34,795 nucleotides of DNA, from IMG/VR virus record IMGVR_UViG_3300017719_000067, positions 1 through 34,795 of that record, one strand, 5' to 3'. The notes beneath the pieces are model-generated. The model saw nothing but the letters and a program-made list of their open reading frames with translations. It did not search any database and was not told where the DNA came from. Numbering within the stretch: the first letter of the stretch is position 1; each line of letters opens with the position of its first letter. Made by a program: the position numbers and the translations under genes. This document shows positions 15,262-24,600 of the stretch, piece after piece. The DNA comes from a virus.

Positions 15262-15924
15262 TTAAAATTTCAATTCAGTCAATTCTCCTTCATCCCCAAA
15301 TCCTACCTTAGGTACGCTATTAAAAGCTAAACTACATCTTACGGTTTCAGTTTTATTTAAAGGAACAGAATGACTTAGATGAGAAGGAAATAATAAAAGT
15401 AAGCCAGGAGAAAAATCTATATCAAAATTATTCCATGCATACTTTAAATCTTTTTTGTTTAAAACTTGTTTAGGCATTAGATAAGATACATTATGCCCTC
15501 CGTAAGTTTTATGAAATCTAATAGCTGGTGTTTTTTCTTCTGATTGACCAAAATAGAGTATTCCTGAGATTAAACTGTTAGGGTGGGTATGCTGTGTATG
15601 ATGTTGGCCAGGGTGTTTGTAAGAAAGCCATGATTGACCAAATTTATATCCATCATAATCATACCCTAACATATTACCGTATTCTTGAACTAGTGCTAAA
15701 ATAAGACTTTTTAAATCACCACATTCAGGTTCATCTAATATATACGAATTAACTGATCTGTCTCCATAATTAATATGATCTACTCTTTTTTCATCAATCT
15801 CAGTAAGCATCTGTTGTTCTGTAAACCATTTAGCTACATGTCCAAATTTATCCGGTAGATTGACAGCCATTACCGGAGTAGGAAAAAGCTCTAATACACT
15901 AAAATCTATTTTATTGTTTTCCAT
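15262..15924 (-). CDS. Putative 2OG-Fe(II) oxygenase, TIGR02466-like (fourth of four)
   Basis: This 220-residue double-stranded beta-helix protein opens ELFPTPVMAVNLPDKFGHVA, the usual 'lFptpv' start of TIGR02466-type putative oxygenases. The metal-site region is HTQHTHPNSLISGILYF (His112 and His114), with a distal His185 in FPSHLSHSV and RCSLAFN near the C-terminus. The first motif is HxH rather than the canonical HxD, as I recall for this family, so the identity of the third iron ligand is uncertain. If active, it would hydroxylate an unknown substrate using 2-oxoglutarate and oxygen. It is the last of four adjacent genes of this fold, 6 nt after the third. Confidence 0.78.
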   Translation of the reverse strand: MENNKIDFSVLELFPTPVMAVNLPDKFGHVAKWFTEQQMLTEIDEKRVDHINYGDRSVNSYILDEPECGDLKSLILALVQEYGNMLGYDYDGYKFGQSWLSYKHPGQHHTQHTHPNSLISGILYFGQSEEKTPAIRFHKTYGGHNVSYLMPKQVLNKKDLKYAWNNFDIDFSPGLLLLFPSHLSHSVPLNKTETVRCSLAFNSVPKVGFGDEGELTELKF

Positions 15925-15930
15925 AACTTA

Positions 15931-16524
15931 TTAATTATTTTGAATAAAATTAAAAGCAATTGATATTCTTTCTTTATCGCTCTCATTTCTTTCTACTGAA
16001 TGTTTAACCCACGAAGGAAAAAGAAAAAATTTAGACTCTTCTGCTTTACACACTACTGCTGTTGTATTAGCTAAAGTTTCTTCTCTTCTAATTTTTGATG
16101 TCATAAAAAATTCAGCATTATCTCCTCGATGTAAAACTAAATTTCCCATATTATTATCCGGTACGGATACATAGTAAGTACCAGATAGTATACTGTTTTG
16201 ATGATCGTGTTCTGTATTATAATCGTGCTTACCGTTTATATTAATCCACCAGTTACCTAGTTGTAAATCAGATATACCAGTATGTCTTTTAGGAATATCA
16301 TTAACAAATAAAGTAAGATCGTCAAATAACTTTTGTAAAGATTCTGGTATCGGTAGTATTAACTCTTTACTGTGCCATCCTCCTCTATTAGATATATTTA
16401 CTCCTGGTTTTTGTTCTCTTACTTTAAGGCAGTATTCTTTAATAGACTTATTATCTATACCCACTACCGGACATTCCCATAAAGGAATACTCCAAAGTAA
16501 TTTTTCAAAAACTTTAAATTCCAT
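15931..16524 (-). CDS. Putative 2OG-Fe(II) oxygenase, TIGR02466-like (third of four)
   Basis: This 197-residue protein has the same architecture as its downstream neighbour. A short N-terminal part (FEKLLWSIPLWECPV) is followed by the metal-site region YNTEHDHQNSILSGTYYV (His106, Asp107, His108), a distal His175 in FPSWVKHSV, and ERISIAFNFI at the end. The paired 'HxHxNSxLSGxYY' and 'FPSxxxHSV' motifs support the oxygenase fold; the substrate is unknown. The sequence differs clearly from the fourth copy, so the pair is not a recent duplication. It lies 5 nt downstream of the PKHD-type gene. Confidence 0.78.
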   Translation of the reverse strand: MEFKVFEKLLWSIPLWECPVVGIDNKSIKEYCLKVREQKPGVNISNRGGWHSKELILPIPESLQKLFDDLTLFVNDIPKRHTGISDLQLGNWWININGKHDYNTEHDHQNSILSGTYYVSVPDNNMGNLVLHRGDNAEFFMTSKIRREETLANTTAVVCKAEESKFFLFPSWVKHSVERNESDKERISIAFNFIQNN

Positions 16525-16529
16525 ACTTT

Positions 16530-17150
16530 TTATCTAAAAGGACGTCCTCCGGTCCAAAATACCAAACATCTTCTCTCTCCTCTTGTAATAGGAGTTACTC
16601 TATGCATACAAAATGAAGGAAATACTATAACGTCTCCTTTTTCTCTAGGAACTGTTAAATAGTCTTCACCCCCCATCCAAATCTGAAAGTCTCCTCCTTC
16701 ATAATCAGATGAGTCGGATAATTGAACAGTCATAGCAAGTTTACGTTTATTAACCCCATGAGCACCTACATCCATATGCCAATCTAAATGACCTCCGTCT
16801 TCTGGGTATATAACATAATGTATTGAGTCAGTAACTATATCTATATCAAAATGAAACGCTTTTTCGTTTGCTTCTAAAGCAAGTGGAAATAGTAAATCGT
16901 ATAACCATTTAGAATGAGGTTGAGGATTAATATAAGCAATATCTCTATTATTAGTTCTATATGAATCAGTTACATTTCCTAATTCTTGAGTTCCTGTTTT
17001 ACCTTTTTCAAATTTATAATTAGCATACACCATATCAGTTAAGTCTTTGATCATTTTGTCATCCAAAACGTTCTTCCAATAGTAAAAACTATTCCAATTA
17101 GACTGTGGGGTAAACTGATTATATGGTATTAACGGAAAACTATTCTTCAT
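16530..17150 (-). CDS. 2OG-Fe(II) oxygenase, PKHD/prolyl-4-hydroxylase type (second of four)
   Basis: This 206-residue protein has a complete iron facial triad. LDWHMDVGAHG supplies His125 and Asp127, and FPSFCMHRVTPI supplies His183, followed by an Arg (about 193) in GERRCLVFWTGG that would bind 2-oxoglutarate. The KLAMTVQLSDSSDYEGGDFQ strand is characteristic of PKHD-type (PiuC-like) hydroxylases, related to prolyl 4-hydroxylases. It probably hydroxylates an amino-acid side chain or small molecule. This is the most canonical member of the four-gene block, and its start overlaps the previous gene by 11 nt. A protein substrate among the neighbouring fibres is a possibility only. Confidence 0.9.
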   Translation of the reverse strand: MKNSFPLIPYNQFTPQSNWNSFYYWKNVLDDKMIKDLTDMVYANYKFEKGKTGTQELGNVTDSYRTNNRDIAYINPQPHSKWLYDLLFPLALEANEKAFHFDIDIVTDSIHYVIYPEDGGHLDWHMDVGAHGVNKRKLAMTVQLSDSSDYEGGDFQIWMGGEDYLTVPREKGDVIVFPSFCMHRVTPITRGERRCLVFWTGGRPFR

Positions 17151-17730
17151 CTCTTCTTTCTATATGTGTGAACCATCCTGTTAGTATATATTTAGTTTGG
17201 GTTGGGGATACAACTCCTCTATGCATATATAACCAATCGGCAGGCCATATAACTAACTTTCCTCGTTTTGGCTCTTCAAAATGGTGTTGATATAAAAACT
17301 CTGTTTCTCCTCTATCAGTTACATCATTTAAGTACACCATCCACACTAGCAATCTTTTAGAGTGTTTTATACCGGCTCTTTCACAATGCCAGGAAGAAAA
17401 ACCTTCACCAGGAAGATATCTCTGCAGATTAAAAGAAAAATCGATATCGAAAGGATCCATTTTTTCCATAGCGGTTCGATGTCTTTCAATATAATCAAAT
17501 TTATTTTTTTCTAATATATCAACTAATGACTGTAAAAGAGGAGCCCAGGTTTTATCTTTGAGATATCCAGGATGAAATGAAATATCTGTTGATTTTTTAC
17601 CAGAATCTGAGCTTTCACCGTTAGGTCCAAAAACTACACCTGGTTTTTTATCATCAGAGGCTTCGAAAGTCTCTATAAAAGCTCTGCATAACTCAGGAGA
17701 TAAAGCTCCTTCTTTACTGTAAAGAAACAT
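17140..17730 (-). CDS. 2OG-Fe(II) oxygenase with HxE variant metal motif (first of four)
   Basis: This 196-residue protein has the jelly-roll oxygenase pattern: FSSWHCERAG (His115, Glu117), LLVWMVYLNDVTDRGETEFL, then YMHRGVVSP (His170) and QTKYILTGWF (Lys180 where Arg often binds 2-oxoglutarate). The acidic ligand is Glu rather than the usual Asp. The HxD/E...H triad and the YLND...GETEF strand agree with P4H-like 2OG oxygenases of marine phages. Activity is likely but not certain because both the carboxylate ligand and the 2OG anchor are non-canonical. It begins the oxygenase block, one base after the 229-residue gene. Confidence 0.82.
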   Translation of the reverse strand: MFLYSKEGALSPELCRAFIETFEASDDKKPGVVFGPNGESSDSGKKSTDISFHPGYLKDKTWAPLLQSLVDILEKNKFDYIERHRTAMEKMDPFDIDFSFNLQRYLPGEGFSSWHCERAGIKHSKRLLVWMVYLNDVTDRGETEFLYQHHFEEPKRGKLVIWPADWLYMHRGVVSPTQTKYILTGWFTHIERRDEE

Positions 17731-17731
17731 T

Positions 17732-18421
17732 TTACTTATCTTCTTTATTTTTTTGCTCTAATGCTAGTTTAGCTTGTTTGAAGTCTAAAAGATTACCTGA
17801 TTCGGTTTGTAATCTTTCTACGGTTTTTAATGGACCTACAGCATTAATGATTTCTGCTGGTCCTGCGTTTGGTCCTAGTGCTTCAGCTCTATTTCTTAGA
17901 GCATGCCGGTAAGAAGTAGCCTGGTGAGTATCAACATTTTTACTATCGAACGAACCATCATCTAATTCAGACTTAATCTGGGACCATAGTTTTAACTCTC
18001 GTACCCGATCGTGAGCTACTTGTTCCATACTAGCTTTACCGTAAAGGTTTTCATCTAAACTAATTTGAATTTCCCTTTGTTTAAGTTCATCTCCAGATTG
18101 AATCGCTTTTTGCATTTTACGTTCAAGCTTTAATCTTTTGATTTCGTTACGTCTAAGGTCGAATGATAAGCCCATTAAAGCATCAAACATAGCAGACATC
18201 TCTCTAACTGATTGCCAATATTTAGATGCAGATGTTGGATGTTTACCGTCATTAAGTACTGATATTCTCATTTCAGTTTCAGTACGGAATATTTGTTTTT
18301 TAAGCCAGTTATCAGTCAACTCTTCTTTTAGTTCAACTATAGCTTTAGCATCTTCTTGTTTAAGTACCTCTAGTATAGGTTTGAGGTCTTCTGTTACTGT
18401 TAAATCTTTATTTTCAGACAT
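17732..18421 (-). CDS. Conserved hypothetical helical protein
   Basis: This 229-residue, charged, mainly alpha-helical protein has no membrane segment. Notable stretches are ASKYWQSVREMSAMFDALMG, LSFDLRRNEIKRLKLERKM (coiled-coil-like), and DRVRELKLWSQIKSELDDGS followed by FDSKNVDTHQ. I recall closely similar patterns in uncharacterised proteins of T4-like marine phages. It precedes the oxygenase block by one base and follows a TATATTAG box and an A-rich leader. Function is unknown; the helical, soluble character would suit an assembly factor or scaffold. Confidence 0.65.
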   Translation of the reverse strand: MSENKDLTVTEDLKPILEVLKQEDAKAIVELKEELTDNWLKKQIFRTETEMRISVLNDGKHPTSASKYWQSVREMSAMFDALMGLSFDLRRNEIKRLKLERKMQKAIQSGDELKQREIQISLDENLYGKASMEQVAHDRVRELKLWSQIKSELDDGSFDSKNVDTHQATSYRHALRNRAEALGPNAGPAEIINAVGPLKTVERLQTESGNLLDFKQAKLALEQKNKEDK

Positions 18422-18476
18422 TTACAACTTTTCTTTATTACTAATATAAAACTTTTTCTTTTAATAAACAACTTTT

Positions 18477-18752
18477 TTACATAGAACCTGTCGGTAAAGT
18501 GTACACTAAAGGCTGACCGCGTAATGAGTCATCTTCATGATCCTCAGGGTATACTAATTCTTCAGCATCAATAAAATCGTCGATATGCTCTTGAGCTATT
18601 TCTACTGTTACTTCTAAAGCACCTACTCTACGAGCCCATGCTTCATTATCGGTCGTGTATATATCTGCAATATGTCCTTGAATATGGGACTCTTCGTTTT
18701 CTTCGTAGGTTATAAACCCTTTTCCTGTGTTTGTAGCTTTAAAGTATCTCAT
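18477..18752 (-). CDS. Small conserved hypothetical protein
   Basis: This 91-residue acidic protein begins MRYFKATNTGKGFITYEENE and contains NEAWARRVGALEVTVEIAQE and an acidic Asp/Glu-rich stretch near 60-75. The RYFxATxTGKGFxTYE opening is familiar from small proteins in marine phage tail-fibre regions. No enzymatic motif, signal or membrane helix is seen. It follows the second kelch gene by 10 nt, with an A-rich leader (AAAAAATAAAAA) in place of a Shine-Dalgarno sequence. A role with the preceding fibre proteins, for example assembly, is inferred only from order. Confidence 0.6.
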   Translation of the reverse strand: MRYFKATNTGKGFITYEENEESHIQGHIADIYTTDNEAWARRVGALEVTVEIAQEHIDDFIDAEELVYPEDHEDDSLRGQPLVYTLPTGSM

Positions 18753-18762
18753 TTTTTATTTT

Positions 18763-19809
18763 TTATACATGTATGTGAACAACTGATGATGTATTAGGTG
18801 TTGCAGGGGTCCCAGGACCTGATGTATATTCTTCAGTACAGGAGTAAAACAGACATGAAGGAGTTCTTTGAGCTCCACCTACTAAAATACCGTTACCTGC
18901 TGTCCCGTCACTTCCTACTCTACATCTTCTTACATTAGTAGAGGTAGTAGTAGACCAAGTAGAGCCGTTATAAAGCTCACTGGTAGTATGAGATATAGAT
19001 GTAGTATTGTTATACCCTGACATAGCTATGGTGCCATTTTGTGTACCTGCACCGCCATGCCCCATTCTCGGCTGGCTCATGTTTCCTCCGGTAGACCAGG
19101 AACTACCATTATATTCTTCAGTACTAATTACAGTAGATGGGTTTTGTCCTCCAAATATTAACCCTGAGTTTTGAGTGCCTGTTACTGCTGAATTATACCT
19201 ATTAATAGATGTGTTTCCTCCGTTAGACCAAGAACTACCGTTATACTCCTTTGTACAATTATCATAGGTAGAAGGAAAACCTCCTGCGCTTAAACCAGAA
19301 TTCTGTGTTCCAGTACCTTGTGAACCTTGCTGTGAGTTAGGGTAACTACCGCCTGTAGACCAAGAACTACCATTGTATTCTTCAGTTCGATTCTGGTTAG
19401 AAGGAGTTGCACCAGTAAAACCTAAAGCAGCATTTTGAGTTCCAAAACCTCCTAGATCTCTTCTAGATACAGACATAGCAGATACATTAGTCCAAGAGGT
19501 TCCATTATATTCTTCAGTACAACTAGTAACAATACTGGGAGACCGCAAACCACCAAACGCTACAGCTGATGTTGAATTTCCTGCTGTACCTAAAGATCTT
19601 CTAGCATTATTCATAGCTCCGCCAATAGTCCATACTGCTGCTCCTGGACCTGCAGGTTGACCTCCGCCAAACTCTAGTTTAGAAATTACTATTTGGTTAC
19701 TACCGGTATCGAACCACATATAACTATCTCCAGGAGCAGTAGAAGCTGATGGAGGATTAAGTGGAAGCCTTAATGAACCGGTAATAAAAGTTGTCTGTAA
19801 CTGTGCCAT
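18763..19809 (-). CDS. Kelch-type six-bladed beta-propeller fibre protein (copy 2)
   Basis: This 348-residue protein consists of an N-terminal anchor (residues 1-48, with ITGSL and YMWFDTGSNQ) and six kelch-like repeats of about 45-50 residues. Each repeat follows the pattern EEYNGSSWSxGG, a short Arg-containing loop, then GTQNxxLxFGG. A short Gly/Pro/Thr-rich tail (SGPGTPATPNTS) ends in VVHIHV. Six repeats suggest one closed six-bladed propeller. The anchor is shared with the two genes upstream, so it probably docks on a common fibre or spike base while the propeller binds a host receptor. Cys often precedes the EEY of a blade. The gene starts one base after copy 1. Fold confidence is good; receptor binding is inferred. 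Confidence 0.8.
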   Translation of the reverse strand: MAQLQTTFITGSLRLPLNPPSASTAPGDSYMWFDTGSNQIVISKLEFGGGQPAGPGAAVWTIGGAMNNARRSLGTAGNSTSAVAFGGLRSPSIVTSCTEEYNGTSWTNVSAMSVSRRDLGGFGTQNAALGFTGATPSNQNRTEEYNGSSWSTGGSYPNSQQGSQGTGTQNSGLSAGGFPSTYDNCTKEYNGSSWSNGGNTSINRYNSAVTGTQNSGLIFGGQNPSTVISTEEYNGSSWSTGGNMSQPRMGHGGAGTQNGTIAMSGYNNTTSISHTTSELYNGSTWSTTTSTNVRRCRVGSDGTAGNGILVGGAQRTPSCLFYSCTEEYTSGPGTPATPNTSSVVHIHV

Positions 19810-19810
19810 A

Positions 19811-20884
19811 TTATATAGATATTGACCCTGATCCCATTATGTACGAATCTGATGTTCCTGGTGTTGCAGGTCCTGCGTTATATTCGTAAGTGCTACTAGC
19901 ATTAACATTAGACGGCCAAGACTTACCGCCGGAAGCTACAGCAGCGTTTTGAGTACCGAATCCATCTATACAGCGTCTAGTAGCAGGTAAATTTGAGGTA
20001 TTAGCCCAAGAAGTACCGTTATAAGTTTCACTAGATCTTTGAGAGTTAGTTTGGTTCCCGGGATAAAATCCTCCAAAAGCTAAAGCTGAGTTCACCTCTC
20101 CTGCTCCTCCCAATCCGCTCCTTAGTACATTCATATTACCTCCTGATGACCAAGTAGTACCGTTGTATTCTTCTGTCTGACACGTATAGTAAGGTGCTAT
20201 ATTCCCGCAGATACTGCCACCAAAAGATAAAGCGGCATTCTGAGATGATCCTGCATAACCTACATACCACTTATTATAACCGGACATAGCGTTTGCTGAG
20301 GTCCAGGAAGTACCGTTATACTCATCAGTACAGGTACCGCCTGCGTTTGTTGTACCTGCAAAACCTACTGCTGCGTTTTGAGTTCCTGCGAGACCGGGTT
20401 TACCTACAGTAGTTCGAGGTACTGTACCTCCAAAACTCCAAGTACTTCCGTTATACTCTTCAGTGCATGTCCCATTAGGTGAACCTCCAAAGACTAATGC
20501 AGAATTCTGTGTCCCTGTTCCTGCTAATCCATTCCTAGCTCTATTTAATGCTCCTCCAGCTGAATAGCTTGTTCCGTTGTATTCATCAGTACAGCTTAGA
20601 TCCCATGGAGTTGTTGGATACTGTCTACCTCCTGTTACTAACCCTGCATTTTGAACACCTGCTCCTGCTAAATTATAACGACCAACAGGTACACTCCCCG
20701 CACTAGACCAAGTACCGTTTCCTCCAGGAGTGCCAGGTGTACCTGGAACTAAGATACATTTGGTAAAGTGTAGTTTTGCGCTTCCACTATCATACCACAT
20801 CATTCCGGTATGTGAAGTATCCGGTGTTCGTCCTAATTTAATCGAACCTGAAGCGTGTACTGTAGTTGCTTGTAACTGTGCCAT
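19811..20884 (-). CDS. Kelch-type six-bladed beta-propeller fibre protein (copy 1)
   Basis: This 357-residue paralogue of the next gene has the same plan: an N-terminal anchor (MAQLQATTVHASGSIKLG... MMWYDSGSAKLHF), a PGTPGTPGG linker, six kelch-like repeats with DEYNGTSWT/EEYNGTTWS strands alternating with GTQNAAxxFGG strands, and a Pro/Gly tail ending YIMGSGSISI. Blade loops differ strongly between copies while the strand motifs are kept, as expected for paralogous binding proteins diversified at exposed surfaces. Cys at the strand before DEY/EEY recurs in several blades. The host partner is unknown. The gene lies 3 nt after the MAM-like protein and 1 nt before copy 2. Confidence 0.8.
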   Translation of the reverse strand: MAQLQATTVHASGSIKLGRTPDTSHTGMMWYDSGSAKLHFTKCILVPGTPGTPGGNGTWSSAGSVPVGRYNLAGAGVQNAGLVTGGRQYPTTPWDLSCTDEYNGTSYSAGGALNRARNGLAGTGTQNSALVFGGSPNGTCTEEYNGSTWSFGGTVPRTTVGKPGLAGTQNAAVGFAGTTNAGGTCTDEYNGTSWTSANAMSGYNKWYVGYAGSSQNAALSFGGSICGNIAPYYTCQTEEYNGTTWSSGGNMNVLRSGLGGAGEVNSALAFGGFYPGNQTNSQRSSETYNGTSWANTSNLPATRRCIDGFGTQNAAVASGGKSWPSNVNASSTYEYNAGPATPGTSDSYIMGSGSISI

Positions 20885-20887
20885 AAT

Positions 20888-21601
20888 TTAAGATATTACA
20901 TCAACATATACTTTATAATCTCCTACATTTGAACCTAAATGAGCTTTATAGTACTTTATATCAAAATTACTTGAAATAGTAATTTGAGGACTTCTAAGCC
21001 AATACTTCTGACCGGAAGTACCGGAAGTTTCGGCATAATAGTAATAAGTGCCTGTATTCCCAGATGTTAGACCGGTACCGGATGAACCTGTTCCTGATGG
21101 ATCTCTATTCCAACGGTTTGTGCTGGTACCGTTCGCTAACGCATACCAAGTGACAGAGGTGTAAGAGGGGGTATTAGTTCTAGATGATTGCCAGCCAGAG
21201 GATATACCGCTTTGGGGGTCGTAACTAGTACCGAATAAAGTAAAATCATCTAATTGAAAATCTCCTCTAAAAGAAGGTCCATTATTATATTCCCAAACTA
21301 CTCTTACCGAGTTACCGCTATAATTGCTTTCTAAAGTATGGTTATTATAAGACCAGGCAGGTGATGGACTTAAATTTTGCGAATATATAACATCTGATAA
21401 TCCTAAAGGTACGGGAATAGAACCTGAAGCAGTAGCACTAGAGTTACCTAATTCTTTTGCAACTATACCAGTACCTACCCAACCGCTATATTTTACACAA
21501 TCGTATTCAGTATCATACCACATGTAACCTACGTCACTAGTAGTAGAACCAGAGCCTGGGTATAAAGAACCGGTAATATCCATCGACTGTAAAGTTGCCA
21601 T
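20888..21601 (-). CDS. Fibre-associated protein with shared anchor and MAM/jelly-roll-like domain
   Basis: This 237-residue protein has the same N-terminal anchor as the kelch proteins (ATLQSMDITGSLYPGSGS then GYMWYDTEYDCV). The C-terminal part (about 85-237) resembles a lectin-like jelly roll or MAM domain: RGDFQLDDFTLFG, a YYYYAETSG strand, KYWLRSPQITI, and GDYKVYVDV near the end. The DDFTLFG and YAETSG...LRSPxI pattern is what I would expect of MAM-type beta sandwiches. It probably binds a carbohydrate or protein on the cell surface. It follows the giant spike by a single base and starts the three-gene anchor set. The domain name is a fold-level inference. Confidence 0.6.
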   Translation of the reverse strand: MATLQSMDITGSLYPGSGSTTSDVGYMWYDTEYDCVKYSGWVGTGIVAKELGNSSATASGSIPVPLGLSDVIYSQNLSPSPAWSYNNHTLESNYSGNSVRVVWEYNNGPSFRGDFQLDDFTLFGTSYDPQSGISSGWQSSRTNTPSYTSVTWYALANGTSTNRWNRDPSGTGSSGTGLTSGNTGTYYYYAETSGTSGQKYWLRSPQITISSNFDIKYYKAHLGSNVGDYKVYVDVIS

Positions 21602-21602
21602 A

Positions 21603-24600
21603 CTACTTTTGTTTTAAAACTTTTATTTCTTCTTTCAATTCATTTATCTGTTCTTGTTGTTGTTGTAAAGCTTTTACGAGAACGGTTGTTAATTTAGAAT
21701 ACTGTACACCATGTATTTCTCCATCTTCTTCATATGATACTAGGTTAGGGAATACTTTTTCAACTTCTTCAGCGATAAATCCAATGTCTTTTGTTTTATC
21801 TTGTTTCCATTGGAATTCTACTGGTTCAAGTTGCTTTATATTTTCAATTTGATCCTGTAGAGGTAAAATACATTCTTTATGTTTTCTAGCTGATGTTTCT
21901 ACTAATGTTGTAGTACGTGTTGTACCTGACACACAAGCATTATTCATAAAGGTGTAATTGTCAGCAGTTGAGGTTAAGCTTTTACCTACAATAAACGAAC
22001 ACTTATGACCATTAATATAATTATTTGATCCACCTAAAATAGCTGAGCTGCAAGCGCCGTTACATATACAGTTGCAGAGACCACCTGCTATAGTATTAAA
22101 AGACTCATTGGTAGAACCGATAATATTATTACATTGGCCCCCTGCTATCGTATTAGCAGTTCCATACTGAGTAGCTACAATACAGTTTAATGTTCCACCC
22201 CCGACAGTATTATAAACACATCCTTGCACCACATTACAACAACCACCTGCTATAACAGAAAAGTTAGTGTTATTACAAACTCTATTACATTGACCACCAC
22301 CTACAGAAGAAAGATAACCACAAACTACATTACTACATCCACCTCCAATAAAAGAACAATCTCCATCTACTTGGTTGGCACGCCCACCACCTATTACAGC
22401 AAAAATTTCTCCACTACATATTGTGTTTTGACAACCTCCCCCAATAACTCCACAGTGACCTCCAATGGTATTAAGTCTACCAGCTCCGATAAATCCATAA
22501 CAACCTGAGACTGTATTTGTATCGCCTCCTACAATAACACCTTGATATGCAGATACTGTGTGGTTAGTACCACCTGCTATAACTGATCCTCCATGAGTAA
22601 TACAGTTATTGTATCCTCCTCCAATAGCAGAAACTGCTGCACTTGGCTGGTTACCGTCTGTTACTACTATATCATTATTAGAGCCTCCTGCTATAACATG
22701 GTTTGATGAAGCTGCTGACCCGCTAATATTATTGTTAGTTCCTCCTCCGATAAATGCTCCACATGTGTTGCAAATATCATTATTAGTACCTGAACCTACA
22801 AAACTTCGTTGACCAGAAACAAAGTTAGAACAGCCACCACCTATCACACTACTACCGGAAGTTACACAGTTTGCTTGACCCCCGCCTACCACACTTAGTT
22901 CGTCTGTAACTGTATTACCGCATCCACCTAAAATGGCTGAACAATTACCTTCTGCATTATTTGATTTACCTCCTGCTATTACAACGTAAGGGGCTGAACC
23001 TGTATTACATGCTCCTCCTCCCATAAAACTAAAACAAGTAGAACCTATTAAACAGTTTGAAGCTCCTCCTGCAATTGTTGATCCATAATCAAAACCAGAT
23101 GTTCTGCAAATTAAATTAGTTGCTCCACCGGCAATAGTTGAATTAGCAATGTTACATAATATTTTATTGTTTTGACCTCCTCCGATTGTATTAATATTGT
23201 GAGCAGTGCAGATACAGTTCCCCATACCGCCGGTTAATGTGTGTCCATAACAAGTACCACCTATATCATTTTGACATCCTCCACCTATAAAAGATAGTCT
23301 ACCAGTAATACAATGATCACGTCCACCTACTATAACATTACAGTTACATTGAGCAATAATGTTTCTACAACCGCCTCCAATAAAACTATAATCTGAGTCT
23401 ATTATGTTGCAATAACCACCTACTATAGCACCATAGCTTTCGCCTGAACAAATTTCATGATTGTATCCACCCCCTATTACACCATATTGTCCTGCTGCAT
23501 TATTATGGTAACCACCTCCTATGAAAACATGACTATTAGCAATACAGTTAGTGCATCCTCCTACTATAGATGAAAAGTCTCCATCTACACAATTTCCTTT
23601 ACCACCTCCTATGAAAGCAAGGGTCTCTCCACTACATATATCATTTCCACAACCTCCTCCTATAAACCCACAATCACCACATGTTCTATTTAGTCTACCT
23701 CCTCCAACAAATCCATAGCACCCAGAAACAGAGTTAGAATCTCCTGATAAAACAGCAGCTTGGTATGCAGATACAGTACTATTAGTAGCAACACCTATAA
23801 ATCCAGTACCGGCAGAAACTAAGTTATTGTACCCACTTATTACTACCCCTCCGGTATCTAAAGTGGATAAACTTTCGTTCATCTTAATACAACTCTGTAA
23901 CCCGCCAATAATCATATGGTAAGCTGAGTTTGTATTACCTGAACCGCTAATAAAATTATTTTTACCTCCTAAGATTGAAGAACATTTAGCACTACATATA
24001 CGGTTGGTAATACCTCCTACTATATTACTATGAGAACCTGAGTTGATAACGTTGCATTGTCCTCCTACAATATTAGCATAAATACTACTATTTACAGCTG
24101 AATTTAAACATCCACCTCCTATAAATCCGCATGCTCCTGAGCCTGTGTTTTTGGTTCCTCCTGCTATAACTGCTATATTAGCTGCAATACAGTTGTAAGC
24201 ACCACCGGCAATAGTTGAACAGTCTCCGTCTACTATATGATTACGTCCACCGCCGATAGTAGCATAATCTTCAGCATTACATATAATATTAGATCGTCCA
24301 CCACCTATAGTTCCTGCTTCACCACAAACACAGTTTCCTCTACCTCCACCTACAGTTCCTGCCTTGTCTGTAATTTTATTATTACAGCCACCGGCTATAG
24401 TTTGATAACTTGAATAAGTTCCGGAAAGTGAATTATCTCTACCCCCACCTATGGTATTATATCCTGAGTATGTACCAGAAATAGTGTTAGTACATCCTCC
24501 TCCGATGACGTTATACCAATAGTCGGAATTAGTACAGTTATCCTCTCCTCCTGCGATAACACTGAATCTATCTCTAACACAGTTACTACACCCACCGCCT

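Noticed and set aside
18763-20884. Diversity-generating retroelement acting on the kelch genes
   Set aside because: No reverse transcriptase, template repeat or adenine-biased variable repeat pair is visible; the copies differ over their whole length.
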